The notes: a model not told the origin generated them from the sequence alone. A stretch of 64,000 bases of DNA from Cyanophora paradoxa (GCA_004431415.1 QPMI01000434.1:342278-406277); one strand, 5' to 3'; shown: positions 1 to 12,412, counted from the first letter of the stretch. Translations and numbers: made by a program.

Positions 1-2572
1 GTAGGCTTTCATTCCACCCTGACGCGCGCGGGAAGATCCCGAGCTTCGTGAAGGAGCTTCTAACGAACGTGTTCAAGAAGCCCAGCGACGGTGCGATCTC
101 GCGGGACGAGTTCGTTCGCGCTGTCGTCTCGAACGAGCTGCCCGTGCGCCCCCCTCGGAACCTCCCTTAGCTAGCCTCGGCGTGCGACGCCCGGCTCCCA
201 GGGCGTCTCGTTCCTCTTCCGCCTTTCCAAATCGCCGTTCTGCCCCCGGACGCGCTTCCGCTGGCTCCGCGACGCCACAAAGGTCCGCCTGGAGCGCTTC
301 GACCCTGCCACCGTCGGCCTCAACATCGGTGCCCTCCCCTGCCTTCCGCCACGCCCTGGCTTGCGCGCCTCGCCCCTCCCCGCCTGCGGCTTAGCATGCT
401 GCAGGCTACGAGACGCGGTCGGGCCCGGCCCGGCTCATGCCTTCGAACGCGGCCATTGCCGACATTCTCGTGAAGACTCTTTCTGCCGAAGCTGTGCGCT
501 CGCTGCCTTGCACCCCGCCTACTCCTCCTGCCCCCACTCGACGACTCGAGGGCTGTTGACGCGAACGCCCGGCAGTCCGCGCAAGCGCTGCGCGAGCGCA
601 TCCTCGAGACGGCTCCCTCCGGTGCGCCGCGCGGCCGGCCCCGCCGCCCCGCCCGCCCCTCCCTGACCGCCGCGCCGCAGTGCACGATCAGCCGGGCAAG
701 CGCTTCGACGACGCGCACCAGACGATCCTGCACCTGCTCCAGCCGCGCCCTTCCCACCCCGACTGGGGCTTCCAGCCTTTCACCCTCTCTACTGTGCTCA
801 GCCGCGCTGCGAAGTTGCCCCCCGCGCCCCGCTCATGGCCGCGCAGGCCACTCTTGAGAACCTCTGCTTGCAAGCCCGCAAGATTTTCGAAGCCGAGGCG
901 CGTGATGTCGTGCCCACGGGAAGCTCGGTTCCGCCTAACGCTGTACGCCACGCAGGCGAACATTCTGTACCTCGACTCGGCTCCCATCCGCATCTACGGC
1001 GACATTCACGGCCAGTGCGCCGACTCTCCGCCGCCGACGTCGCCGCCCGGTCGCGCCTCACGCGCGCGGGGCAGGTACGAGGACCTGCTGCAGTTCTTCC
1101 ACGCGACCGGGTACCCCGTCGACTTCTGCCCCAACGGCGGTCCGGCCGGCCGCGCCCTCCCTCGAGCGTCCGCCCCGCCTAATGGCCCCGCCAGACATCA
1201 TGTACATGCAGTACCTCTTCATGGGAGACTACGTTGACCGTGGCTGCTACTCCCTCGAGGCGCGCCGCCTCCGCGCCGTGCTCGCCGCCGCCGCGCCTGA
1301 CCCCGCTCGACCCCGCGCCCGCCCCGGCAGGTCGTTGCTCTCCTCTTCGCGCTCAAGATCCGCTGTGCGCTTGCCGTGCGCTGCCCGCACCCGTGGCGTG
1401 GCTTACGGAGCGCCAGATCCGCGCCGGATATTCTTGCTGCGGGGCAACCACGAGGACCGTGACGTCAACACGATCTACGGGTTCCGGCAGGAGTGCGAGG
1501 CGCGTCCGTCCTCCCGGGTCTCCCGGCGCCGTTTTTTGGCGGCCTGCGGCTTACGTGCGCTCCGGAGAACAGGAGCGGCTGGGCAAGTCGGACGGGGCGC
1601 GGATCTGGGAGCTCGTGAACCAGGTCTTCGACCAGCTGCCCATCGCCTGCATCATCGCCGGCGCCATGTTCTGTGTGCACGGCGGCATCGGCCGCGTCAA
1701 GAACCTCCTGCAGGCCCGCCAGCCCCCGTCCTCGCCCCGCCTCGCCTCGCTCGCCGCCGAGCCGGAGGCCCGCAGGTCTTCTCCATCCCCAAGGGCAAGT
1801 CGGTGATGCAGCTGCTGCGGGAGAACATGCGCGCGGAGGCCGAGCTGCTGCAGGCGCGGCCGCCCCGCCCCGTCCCTGCCGCACCCTGCCTGCTGGCCCC
1901 TTCCTGACCGCCCCGCAGGACCTGCTGTGGAGCGACCCGACGCCGGGCGACAGGGACGCCGGAATCCAGGTGCGCTGTACCCCCTTTCAATCGCCTTCCC
2001 GCCCCCGCGCGCTCCGCGCCGAAGCGGGGAGCAGCAAAGCCAGCGGGGGCCCAACACGTGCTACTTCGGGCCGGACATCGCCCGCGCCTTCCTCACGGAG
2101 AACAACCTCCAGGCGCGCCCAGCTTTCCGTTCACCGCCCGGGTTTCTGTCGTCTTACTTTCGCCTTGCATCGTTCCAGTTTATCGTCCGTGCGCACGAAG
2201 TGGTCCCAGACGGCGTCGACTGGCACACAGGCGCGCCCCGCTCCTGGGGCGCCTCACCCGCCTCTCTCTTCCTGACGCCACCCACAGGCGGCCGAGTCAT
2301 TACTGTCTTCTCGGCGACGAATTACTGCGGCCGGGACAACAACAACGGCGCTGTTCTCGAGGTCTGCAGGCGGCGCCGCGGTGCTCGATCGCGCCTCTTA
2401 GGCCCCGTCCCTCCGCAGGTCAGTCTGGCCGACGAGTACGATGCCGACGGGCGGAAGCAGGTCCGCAGATCTTCGGGAGGCGCCCCCGTACCGTCGTCCG
2501 CGTCTCACCCTCGCCGCAGGGGTTCCTGCAGGCGAAGGTCCTCTCTGCTCCCGCTGGCGCAGGAGACGACGG

Positions 2573-2604
<32 letters not shown>

Positions 2605-2976
2605 GCCCCCCCCCCCCCCCCCTCCCTCCCCCCTCCCTCCCCCTCCCCCCCCCCTCTCTTAACGAACGCGAACACGGCGCGCAGGGAGCCAATGTCGCCT
2701 CGGACGCCCGGCTCCTCCGTATCCGTCTCCACCTCCGGCCCTACGCGCTCCGCCAGCCCCGGACCCCTCCCCTCCGCCCAGCGCCCGGCGTCCCCGTCCG
2801 GCTCGAACCAGCAGATCACGAAGGCGAAGGGCCTCTGGATGGTTCGCCCCTTCGGCCCGCCCAGCCCGAGCCGCCGCGTGTTTGAATCCCTTGCGCAGGA
2901 CATTCCGAACCGGAGCCCGACGCCCCCGCGTCAGCGTTCGACCGAGAAGGACCTTGACGCTGACGCCCTCGCATAG
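1..2976 (+). CDS. PPP-family Ser/Thr phosphatase, PPKL/BSU1-like (5' partial, spliced)
   Basis: A metallophosphatase that removes phosphate from Ser/Thr using two metal ions. Spliced exons carry the PPP signatures in order: IYGDIHGQ (near 990), FMGDYVDRG (near 1218), LLRGNHEDRDVN (near 1435), CVHGGIGR (near 1674), DLLWSDPT (near 1920), IVRAHE (near 2183) and FSATNYCG (near 2311). The phrases VHGGIGR, LLWSDPT and the region after SATNYCG fit the kelch-phosphatase branch of plants and alveolates better than PP1/PP2A. The upstream exons (from base 1, including an EF-hand-like stretch ending near 165) are not clearly kelch repeats, so that assignment is an inference. Introns are tiny: one near 910-955 is about 46 nt. 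One intron holds a long poly-C tract (2575-2660). The last exon is Ser/Pro-rich and stops at 2974-2976. The true start lies outside the window. Confidence 0.8.
2575..2660. repeat. Poly-C / CCCTCC low-complexity tract inside an intron
   Basis: About 85 bases of almost pure C with a few T and G, lying between the conserved phosphatase core and the last exon. No exon boundary inside it can be supported. It generates false proline- or glycine-rich open frames on both strands. Confidence 0.9.
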
Positions 2977-3243
2977 CCCCGCAGCCCTGGGCTTGCCTTC
3001 CCCCACGTACTTCACATTCTTCATTAGCACCTAACCCTCAGCCCCGCCCCCTCGCGCTCTTCTTCATAATGCAATTAAGCGTAGAGCACCTGCTGCCGCT
3101 GTATTGCTCGGGCCATGGAGACTGCCACAGGAGCACTTCGTACACAAGGGCTAGACGAGAGGACGAAGGGGACTAGGGGTCACAGGATCTGTCGCACAAT
3201 TGTGCGCCGTGGGGGCTGGGAGGGGATACTGCGTTTAAACCGC

Positions 3244-5078
3244 CTAGAAGGGGCGCGGCCGCTGCTCCCTCCGATCTTGGTGGGGTCGCATGGGGCCGGG
3301 GGCCCCACTGGGGGCGCCAGAGGGAGGAGGGGGTCCGTTGGAAGGGTGTCCGCTGGGCGGGGGTCCGTTGGGAGGGGCGGAGGCGGAGAAGACGAACGGG
3401 GGCTGTGAAGGTTGGGAGGCGGCGTCGCCAGACGGAGGGTTGGGAGGCGTGGGCGAAGGGCCGGTACGCGGGGCTGGGGCTTGGACGGGTCTGGAGGGGG
3501 AGCTGGAGGGATGGGGCTGGGGGGCGGCAAGGGACTGGGCGGCGGCCTGTGGAGGGTGCGACGAGCGCCCACCGCCACTCGAGCCCGCCTGAGATCCATC
3601 GGACGGAGGGGGCGCCTGTCCCGGAGCTCCGCCGCCAGGCTGCTTCGCGGCGCGAAGCGGGCCCGGTTCAGGCAACACGAATGTGGAGAGCACGAAAAGG
3701 GCCCGGTATTATCACCCACTCTAGAAAGGACCCGGGAGTCGGAACTCATCGAAAAACAGCAAACAAGAATGCCGCGATTAAGGCGGCGAATTCAGGAGGG
3801 GCGCGTCTGCTGGCGTCCTTGGATGCGGATCGCAGCAGCGTGACGGGATCGGGTTCAACCCAACCCGTCCCAAGAAAGGGTCTCTGGGAAGAGAACCCAC
3901 CGTTTGCCCGTGACCCGGCCCCCCCTGTCCGCTCTCGTACAGATCAAGGATCTGATTGCTAATGTCTGCAGGCGCCAGTCAGCACCAGCGTGGGCGGGCG
4001 CAGCACGACGGGGAGAGGACAAGCGCACTTTTCATTTCGTCCATCTTCGCGTCAAACATTTGCCACCATGGCGGCCCTTGGCTGTTTTGGCCGTTCTGCA
4101 GGTTGATCCGCAGGAACTTGGCCGCCAGGTAGATAGCCGCCGCCGCGATGATCCGAGGTGCAAACTGCAGGCACAAAGATGTCCGGAAACTGCGCGATGT
4201 TGAAGGTCAGATGTGAAACTTGACCAAGCTTCGCGAGTGACTGTGCTCTACCTGTCGTTCACGAAGTTCCAAGCAACCTGTGCCAGCTCCTTCGTGCCTG
4301 AGGCGTTCAAATAAGTCGAAGAAACAGAGCGCGTCATACATGGCACGCGTGGCGCACCGTCTATCTTCTTTACGTACGCCAGAAGGTGTTTGTACGGATG
4401 TTCTACGGTCAAATCGAACGCGATCGTCTGCAGGAGCACGCGCTCCGTGATGAGGACCTTTTCCTTGAGCTCCCAGAACTCCTGCAATGACGTTAAGCCC
4501 AAAGCGCACAGCGAAGTGCCCCGCGATGGCGCGGACCTGACTTTCCGGCTTCAACTCCTGATGACTCTTGGGGAGCGTCTTGTTCCGCACTTGATAGGTA
4601 ATGGATATCACATCCTTAAGCTTCTTGGGCGTTTCTTCCACTTTGCCAGCCAAAAAAAGGCAAGTGGTGCCCACAATCTTCATGGGGCTCACGTGAGACC
4701 ACCGTATGCCGCGAGCGGCATGGCAGACTCACAAAGCGATCATGCGCCTTGAAAGACTGCCTAATGAAGAACCGGTGGAAGAAGACTATCGCTGTTGCTA
4801 TGGTGATCTGAGGCCTGCGCAACGTGGTCAGCAACTCCTCAAGGCGAGCTATTTGCGCTCCGATGCAAGGGTGAAAACACTCACAACCGCAGTTTCTGTC
4901 CCGAATCGGACATAAACGCGCAGGTCGTCCGACGATACTGGATCTCGATCGTCTCACTGATGCCATCCCGCCGCGAGGGCGACTGTTGAAGCTCCTCCTT
5001 AGAAAAATACCATCGAGCGGACCGTGCATCGGCTGGCCCGGGAACAGGCGAAGCCGATGCCGCCGATTGCGTGGCCAT
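3244..5078 (-). CDS. Cyclin T/K-like cyclin (P-TEFb cyclin, spliced)
   Basis: Regulatory subunit of a transcription-elongation CDK (CDK9/12 type), acting in the nucleus on the RNA polymerase II C-terminal domain. The first exon starts at the ATG at 5078 and contains WYFSKEELQQSPSRRDGI, the hallmark of the cyclin T/K N-terminus, followed by a helix ending GQKLRL. Later exons give TIATAIVFFHRFF, then the cyclin box motif GTTCLFLAGKVEETPKKL (near 4640), a second cyclin fold (FWELKEKVLITERVLLQT near 4480; IIAAAAIYLAAKFLRI near 4140) and SNQILDLYE (near 3950), as in cyclin T/K. The last exon (3693-3244) encodes a Pro/Gly/Ser-rich tail of about 150 residues. Introns are short. The start is supported by direct alignment with the family N-terminus. 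Cyclin T versus K cannot be decided. Confidence 0.88.
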
Positions 5079-6314
5079 TCGCCTGACTCACGCGAACCTC
5101 CCGCCACTCGCGAGCCTTTCGCGCACACCCGACCTCCGAACTCTGTCGGTGCCGAGTCCAGCCTCTCTGAAGAGAGCGGACGGGCGGCGCAAGGCCAAGG
5201 CCACACCTTTGCGAGTGTGCCCGCCGGGCCGCCGAATCCTAACACTCCATGCGAAGAGTGCTGTCCGGAAAGGTAGATTATGGCGCCGGCTGGTCGCCGG
5301 AGACGGAGCAGGCTGCAGCTGAACTAGACAATGTGTACCCCCCCCTCGACACACACGTGCAAAGAATTACGATAGCAAATGTTCTATATATAAGCTTAAG
5401 AAGTACCGTAGTACGACCAGATCAATCAATTACGATTCGATGACCATCAAGAATTACGACCAGCGCTGGCCGCAGAGCTAGCCAGCGAGACAAGAATTAC
5501 GACCACCATCAGGATCTCTTGCGGTAGAGCCAAGCCAAGCTCTAAGATCTAAGCTCCAAGATCCACATGTACAAGACACCGCCCAAGGTCTACCGAGCAC
5601 TGCGGCAGCGACCCGAGACCTCCACATGCAGTTTAAGAATTGCGCGGCAGAAGCCGGTAGTCTGACACAAAACCCGAAGTCTGATAAGAACTATACGAAT
5701 ACGATCAGAATCGAACTATAAGAACTCCTCCGTCGTCGCCTGTGGGCCCCGACGCGGCAGGCCCCTCTAGCCCCTCGTCGGCCCCATCGTAGTTTGTAGG
5801 AACCCCAGGGGGAAGTTGCGCGCCCCCCTTCAGAGGGCCCTGCCTGCGTCGTCCGCGGCTTCTCGCCCCCGTAGTTAGCACCGCCGCTTCTAGCCTGCGT
5901 TGTCCGCGGCTGGTATGCCAGTGCTATCAATGTGCAGATGTGTGACATTAATATTCATATGCAATGTGCATCTGCGCTATGCATATGACCAAGATCCAGA
6001 GGCCAACGCGAGTCTACTCCAGAGCTCGAGGTCATGATCAACGCGGATAATGCATGCATATGCCGCATGCGCAGTGCATGCCAAAGAAGGCTAGCGCTGA
6101 ACCACGTGCAAGTGTGCACGTGCACGTCACGGCAAGCATCGACTTCAGATCTAGCTAGATAGAGTTTACTTTACTAGTAGCCGTGTCTCGATCGACGCTT
6201 GGCCATGGCCATGGGACGCACTCACGTGATTATTTACAATCTTACAATGACTTACATGTCTTACATGTCTTGGAATACACAGATTCTTGAACGTGAACAC
6301 AGGTGGCCGGGAAA
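5079..6314. other. Intergenic region with palindromic hexamers and AATTACGA copies
   Basis: No convincing gene. The stretch 5360-5510 has four copies of AATTACGA. The stretch 5900-6130 is rich in short palindromes such as ATGCAT, CATATG, GCATGC and CACGTG. Open frames here lack conserved motifs and the codon bias of the neighbouring genes. Confidence 0.6.
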
Positions 6315-9154
6315 TCAACTGGCGATCCCAGCAAGGTGGTCGATGATGAGCTGGAAGCCCTCGAGGTTGGCCATGTTCCTCGAGCACACGGCTTTGCAGA
6401 GGGCCGGCATGTCCGTCTGGAGGTCCGGCGACAAGTGAGTGTGTGGACGAAAGGACTCACAGCACCATGGGACATCACCTCAAGCGAGAGGTGACGGGAG
6501 AGGAACAGGAGAAGATGGAAGTCAGAAATCCTCTCAACATACGGTCTGCAGTTTGGAGTTACAGACAGGGGAAAGGCACGAAAAAGAGTGATACTCTCAG
6601 CACACTTCCGTGAGTTATTAATGAGGTGGATCTGGGGAAAAGAACATGAGAGGTTTGAAAACTGAAAAAAAGTGGAGACAGCACCTTGAGATCAGACTTG
6701 GCAAGTGGATGGCGCCTGTTTTCAATCGGAAATTCGGTTGAAAGATGGCTTCGGTGGTCTCGAATCGGCAGCTACCGGATAAATTGTGAGTGATTATCTA
6801 CGAGCTCAAAACTCATAGACTTGCAAGGCGCTCACCGTCACAAGGAAGAAGGAAGTGTCAACCTGCATGGCATCCGCGCGTTCAACAATCACCGGCTCTC
6901 GTGTGAGGACCACTTTGGGGTCATCATGTGAAGCAACGAGGTAATTGTGCTTGTATAAGTCAATACACTGGTCTGACAGCTGGAAGGCCTCGAAAGAGTA
7001 AGCCTTCTCCTTCGTTTCTACGGGAAACGGTAAGGAGCACCAAACAATAAAAAGGTTCCAAAACTGGGCACCGAAGCACACGAGGGTGACAAAGTGCTTG
7101 CCGAATTTAGCCGACAGTTCTGCTCCCTTGATGACCTCATCTGATGCCATTGAATAGTTGCGGTGGGGATGGGTAAAAATCCACCCGACCTTCGCAAGAA
7201 TAAGCTCAGATGAAGATGCAAAACAGCTATGACTGCAGAGAGTAGCAAATAAATGCCGTACCGGCCGCATCCCCAGGAGAGCCGCAAGCGCTTCCACCTT
7301 GGAGAATTCGGGGTCGTCCTTGAAATGAATCTTGTCTTTCGTGCCAGCCTGGCATGTGCTGTCAGCAGATGGCGACGTTGATCAAGACGACAAATGTTTA
7401 AGAAAACATACTTGTGGTGGCTCGTAGATTGCATCCACCTTGACAGTTGAGTCCGCCTCGGAATAACTGCCGAAGCAGATGCCCACACGCCTCTCTGCAA
7501 AACGGATCTCCTGCAGGTACGCCTACGAGAGAATGTCAGATCGACTGAACAGAAGATCGTAGTCCATGCCAACCTGGAAGTGGTTTGCTGCACTGTAATC
7601 AATGGAGACACCAGCTACGTTAGCATAGTCCTGAGGGAGGAGTGAAAACGGAAGTATTCTGCAAGATGATGCGGTATCTACGAACCTGCGACTTGATCCG
7701 TGGCTTCCGTGCTTCTTCAACAGTCATACACTCAATGCAGGAACCATGGGGCCCTGAGGAATATCAGCAGAACACAGCAAAAAACACAAGCATAGACGAC
7801 GAATGAACAGACCATGATTACGACATCTACGCAAAACGGGCTTCCCCTCTTCTTGCTCCTTTGGCAGGCAGTTCTCGCACATTCCCTTTGGACCGTGGGT
7901 GCACGCTCGCTTCGGCACTTTATCGGCGGGAGCACCCTGCGGAGTGGAACCTCGAATCAGCATTCGGTGCTTTGTTTCGAAGACGAGCAACGCACAATAG
8001 GCTTGTCACCGGCCTTCGGTTCGTCCTTCTCGTCGTCGACACAGTTGGGGCAGACCATATTTGCAGGGTGGGTGCACGGAGGCTTCTTGGCGGCCCACTT
8101 CTTTGTGATCTTGATACAATTCGGGCACTTTGCGCCTGGCCCGTGCTTGCAGAGCCACTCGATCTTTTTACCTGCATAATCTCGGTCATGAACTTCAGAC
8201 CTCTAGCCAGAGCTCGCATACCTGTGGCAGTGGAGTTCATGCAGTTCGGGCATATTGCGCCCGCCCCATGCAGGCATTTCTTCTTCCCCTCCGCAGCATC
8301 CGGCCCCGTTGCCGGAAGGCAGTGAACGCACTTCGCCCCAGGACCATGGATGCACCTAAGAAAGCGCTTGAGACTCGCCCACAGCACGCGAAACTCGAAT
8401 TCAACGCACCGTTTCACGGACCCGGGCGCTTCTGGAGCCGCCGCGACCGGCTGTGCGGCAGCGCTGGTTGAGCCTTGGCCCGCAGCTGGTGCGGCGGACG
8501 ACGGCCCCGCGGCGCTGCCCGACGCGGGGCGCTCGAGTCGCCCGCCGACGGTGGAAGTGACGTGGATCATATCTCCATGCCTGAGCGCACGCTTGAGCTG
8601 CCCTTCACGTGCGCGAATCGCACATCGTACTTCATCTTATAGTGGTCCACAGACTTCGTGTCATCCCGGAAGGTCTCCAGGCCCGCAGGGTCTCGCGCGA
8701 GCACGATGTCATTGGCCGACACGTTGATGAGAGCTGAGAGCTGCAGCGGCACACGATGCGTCAGAGCATCTGAACCACCATTCGAAGGAGAGTGCCAGCG
8801 ACTCGCCTTCTTCTTGACGTTATACAGCGGCTCCGCAGGCTCCACCTCAATACGCTGGATGCCCTCGCGCGTCCTGATGCGCAGGAGCTGCTCGCAGGTC
8901 AGCCTTCGGCGCGCACCGCGCGGGCTCGCGCACTGCCGCCGGCATTCTCGCTTGCAATTGAACAAACTCGGCCTGTGACACGCGTCTACGGGTACAGCAC
9001 ACACTACGTGCATACGGCACGACTGTCGACGTCGACGCTGTGAACAAAGGGTCGGGAGAGTCCTGGGGAACGGAGCCCCTCTATCCGGTCCATGCGATAA
9101 CCGGCGCCGCACAAGACTGTGGGCGGAAGAGGTTGGCCATTGGTGGCCAACCAA
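6315..9154 (-). CDS. NPL4: NPL4-like cofactor of Cdc48/p97 (spliced)
   Basis: Ubiquitin-binding adaptor that, with UFD1, recruits the Cdc48/p97 unfoldase for ER-associated and nuclear degradation. The N-terminal ubiquitin-like part has LLRIRTREGIQRIEVEP (near 8890) and SALINVSANDIVLARDP. Next come Cys/His zinc motifs typical of zf-NPL4: HGPGAKCVHCLP (near 8320), HGAGAICPNCMNS, and HGPKGMCENCLP (near 7880). The NPL4 catalytic-like domain follows with KVGWIFTHPHRNYSM (near 7190), SDEVIKGAEL and GKHFVTLV. Near the end are SDFHLLLFLSRHLSLEVM (near 6500) and a last exon ending LIIDHLAGIAS with a stop at 6315-6317. The order of domains matches the family throughout. The start is uncertain: LLRIRTREG follows a good acceptor, so the true ATG probably lies in an upstream exon near 9100. 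Confidence 0.87.
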
Positions 9155-9164
9155 CCGGAGGGAG

Positions 9165-9215
9165 AGCTAGCGCTAGCGCTATAGCTAGCGCTAGCTAGCT
9201 ATCATAGTATAGCTA
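9165..9215. repeat. GCTAGC palindrome cluster
   Basis: A run made almost only of overlapping AGCTAGC and GCGCTAGC units, strongly self-complementary. The hexamer GCTAGC recurs through host intergenic DNA in this window (for example near 10228, 20299, 20392, 28456 and 29034). Confidence 0.75.
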
Positions 9216-9339
9216 AAACTGCAGGCGCTGCCTCTTCGCTGGGGACGGGGCCGCCGACGAGGAGCCGGCCGCCTCCGGGTCCGGATCCGGTGCGGGGTCC
9301 GGGGCTCGAGCTGGCATGTCGACGGACGGCACCGGGGCC

Positions 9340-9410
9340 TGCGCATGCACAAAAACGTTTATCCGGTCAAAGAAACGTTTATCCGGTCAAAGAAACGTGC
9401 AAAAACGTCT
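9340..9410. repeat. Short tandem repeat of about 20 bp, two to three copies
   Basis: The unit AAACGTTTATCCGGTCAAAG appears twice in tandem, followed by a degenerate third start. It overlaps the 3' end of the Fanzor-like remnant. Confidence 0.75.
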
Positions 9411-9660
9411 CTGACTGCGCACCGTCCGTGCACCGGCAGCCCCAACGACGTCCAGCGGAGGGGCACACCCGTCAGCGTCGTCCACACCCGAGGCCACCCG
9501 AAGCATGATGTTCCTGCGAGCGATGTACACGCAGCGTGAGGGGCAGGAAAACTGGGGCCCCCGGCCGGCGCGTGCACACGCACCGAGCCCCGTTGAAGTC
9601 GCGGTCCATGATCGCCCGGCACGCCGGGCAGCGGAAGACCTTGTTGCCCCGAAGCTTGCT
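9387..9660 (-). pseudogene. Fanzor/TnpB-type nuclease, C-terminal zinc-ribbon remnant
   Basis: Two exons (about 9660-9584 and 9513-9387) joined by a 70-nt GT..AG intron encode KVFRCPACRAIMDRDFNGAR followed by NIMLRVAS. This is the zinc-ribbon CPxC plus the DRDxNxAxNI motif that holds the last RuvC aspartate in OrfB/TnpB and Fanzor proteins, the RNA-guided DNA nucleases of eukaryotic transposons. The first pair of cysteines and all earlier RuvC and WED parts are missing. Upstream (9660-10080) there are only AATTACGA repeats, so this is a 3' fragment. The intron sits after the CG of the Arg codon (phase 2), exactly as in the second copy at 28.6 kb. Function is presumably lost. Confidence 0.72.
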
Positions 9661-10085
9661 GTGGATGAATTACGACCAGCTAAGAATTACGACCAGCTAA
9701 GAATTACGACCAGCTGCAGGGAGCTAGCCGGCATTTATATATAATTACGATCAGAGCTAAGCAAAGAAGTTGAAGATTACGATGCTCGGAATCACATGAA
9801 TTATAATTACGATGCTCGCAATTACGATCCTTCTCTAGACCTGCCTTGAGCGCAGGGGCGCATGCGGGAGAGGAAAAGTAGGGGGAATTACGATGCTTGC
9901 AACTGGAATTACGACGCTCGCTTAAGCTTTGGGGGGAATTACGATTCACCTAGACCTGCATGCCGGCGCCGTGGATTTACGATCGTCTAGAGAAGACTGA
10001 GAAGACGACTGAGAAGAATTACGATTTCGATCGCCTATCGCCCGCAATTACGATCATCGGATGCCCGGAATTACGTTCTTTGCTT
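9660..10085. repeat. Dispersed AATTACGA motif cluster
   Basis: About fourteen copies of AATTACGA or one-base variants occur in about 420 bases, mostly in the same orientation and with irregular spacing (for example near 9668, 9684, 9701, 9745, 9806, 9822, 9886, 9906, 9937, 10017, 10046 and 10070). The first three form a 16-17 bp tandem array. Four more copies lie at 5365-5500. No open frame explains them. Confidence 0.8.
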
Positions 10086-10627
10086 AAGCTTGATCTAAGC
10101 GCGCCGAAGCTCCCCTGGCGTTCTCCGGTTCCCCTGCAGAGGCCGCGGCCGCAAGTTTCGACGAACTTCGGAAACTGCGTACGCCCGCCCTGCTCAGGTG
10201 AGCCCGTTGCCACGATTCACACTAGCTAGCGACCTCATGATCAATTGCACTAGCTAGCGACCTCAATTGCAATTGCAAAGCAGCCGGTCCGCTAGACGGA
10301 CCGGTCCGCCAGATCTAGACTCTCAGAGTCTGTTTGCCTTGCCAGCAGTTGCCAAGTTGCCAATTGCAAGTTGGTCTCCTGCTACCTGCATTTGGACATG
10401 TACACGAAATCAAGTCGTCAAGTCCGGGCTACAAGTGTGGGATGTACACTGCGGCCGCCGCAGCCGCCGCAGTGTGTACGTATACGTAACTGCAGAAGGG
10501 AAGACGCCTGCGTACCCGTCCGAACCCGGTACAGAACTCCTGGGGGGGGAGAAGGTGACACCCCGGTACAGCATAGTCTAAAAAACCTAATACAGGAGCA
10601 GCACCGCCGCGCCGTCGTCTCGACAAG
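10086..10627. other. Intergenic region, no supported gene
   Basis: Contains small direct repeats (CTAGCTAGCGACCTCA twice near 10224 and 10249), self-complementary GGACCGGTCC and GCGGCCGCCGC stretches, and no recognisable coding region. It may hold the promoter of the gene that follows. Confidence 0.5.
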
Positions 10628-11686
10628 ATGGCGCTCGCCCAATCGCCTCAGCTTGCGCAACAACGACACCCAGAGCAGCATCAGCAGCACCTCATCGCCC
10701 AGCCGCAGCAGCTAAGGCCCCCCGCGGTTAGCACACCGCGCCGGCCCCGCTCCCTCTCAGCACTGTGCGTGCCGGCGAGTCCCATGCCGGTGCGAGCGCT
10801 CCCGATGCGCCGCAGCGCCTGCGGTTCTGGTTTGACCAGTCTTCAGATGAGTGATGTTGCACTCGATCCACCCCGGCGGCCAAGTGTGGCACGCAAACTG
10901 CTCTTGCCGCGAGAAAGAGTGGCATCTAAGCGCAGCTACAGCAGCTCATGCATCGCTGTAAGCTCGCCGGACACTCCGAGCCAGTTGCTGTCTCGCCTGG
11001 GCAAGGTCGGCGCTCTTAGCTAAAGGGCAAGGTCGGCTCTCTGACCTGATCTGCAGCGCCTGTGCATCTCCGGACTGGAGGCCCTCCCCTCCCGCACTTG
11101 CAGAGAAGGATCGTGGGACGAGGAAGATATCCGCAGGTGCAGCCGCACAATGCTATGAGCTTTTGTGTGCTTCGATGCTGATCTACTCCGCGGCAGTGTT
11201 TTGAGCTCGCGGAGCTCCTGCCCGGATACCTCCCCAACGTCGTCCTCGCTGAACTCACTCGATGTCTCCCCGCTCGGTGGCCTACCGTCGATCTCCTCCA
11301 GCCTTTCAACGCTCTCCAGACTCGCTTCCACCGTTGCTTCCTGTCTTATCTCGTCCGAGAGCACCGGCGCAAGCATCGCCCTGCTCAACAGTGTGCTCCG
11401 CGTGCTCTTCCAGGCGGACGAGTTGATTGCGCACTCGTTTTCTGCAATCAGCACTTCTGTGGCAGAACTGCTTCCTCCCCTTCCGCAAGTCGAACTCGGC
11501 CCCGGCCAGCTCCACAACACCTTGAACAGCACCATCTCGTCCCTCGTCTTGCGTCTCCAGCTCTTCAACACCATGCCTTCCACTTCCCTCTCTGCATCAA
11601 ACCCGTCAGCTCAGAAGGATTTGAACGAGGCTCACTCCTGCTTGTCTCATGCCCTCTTCCTGCTCAAGTCAAACCCCTTCTTGTGA
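10628..11686 (+). CDS. Hypothetical host protein (spliced, unrecognised)
   Basis: A probable gene with the GC-ending codon bias of its neighbours. The first exon from the ATG at 10628 is rich in Gln, Pro, Ser and Arg. Two short introns are plausible (near 11005-11054 and 11133-11195). The last exon (to the stop at 11684-11686) encodes a Ser/Leu-rich stretch with heptad-like leucines (LLNSVLRVLFQADELIAHSF) that may be helical. No conserved domain is recognised. In the first part of the last exon a second frame is also open and protein-like (PGYLPNVVLAEL), so the exact splice frame is unresolved. Function is unknown. Confidence 0.4.
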
Positions 11687-11943
11687 GGCGCCTTCAGCCG
11701 CTTTTAGGGTGGTGCCTCTAGCAGGCAAAGCGCCCTCTTCTTTTTCTAGTTAGCTAGCAAATGGACACGAACTAACTCACAGTTAGCTGGGCAGCCTAGT
11801 TCCCAAGTAGCCAACGCGGGTAGGATAGTCCGACTGTCAGCAGGCAGATAGAATCCCCTTTCCGAGTCCCTTTTTCAGCCAGATGCAATTCCGTAATTTA
11901 TCTGGATCCCGTCCCCAGTGGTCATACTGCACAACCCCAATCG

Positions 11944-12376
11944 TCATGACAGAAAAGTGGTCAGACGGCCATCATGTACAATTACAGGAAGAATTACAGG
12001 ACTGAGGAGTACAGCATCAGGGTGAAAAAGCCAAGGCCTTCTAAACTTGAAAACATAGCCGCTGTACAAAAGTTGAAGGCCCGGCCCCTGCTGTGCATCA
12101 AGACTTGACAGATCAGACACATACGCATCGAAGGCCTGCTGTGCATCAAGACTGCTTGTGTCCGAGGAGGGCATCGAAGTGCGTGCACGAAGATCAGAAG
12201 TCACATCGTCCTCGCTCCGCCACAGGCTCGTGATTGTCTTGGTCTTCGTGAAGAACATCATTCCTGGCGTTACGTGTGGGTGTGAGGCTTGGCCGGGACG
12301 GGGGGAGGGAGGGGGCGGAAGGGGGGAGAGGGGGGAGAGGGGGAAGGGAAAGGAGGGGAAGGGGGGGGGGGGGGGG

Positions 12377-12412
<36 letters not shown>

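Noticed and set aside
2420-2903. Proline- and glycine-rich open frames on both strands
   Set aside because: They come from the poly-C tract in an intron and do not contain conserved sequence.
11020-11583. A minus-strand open frame with acidic and Ser-rich sequence
   Set aside because: The plus strand shows the host's GC-ending codon bias over the same stretch, although neither strand gives a known protein, so some doubt remains.
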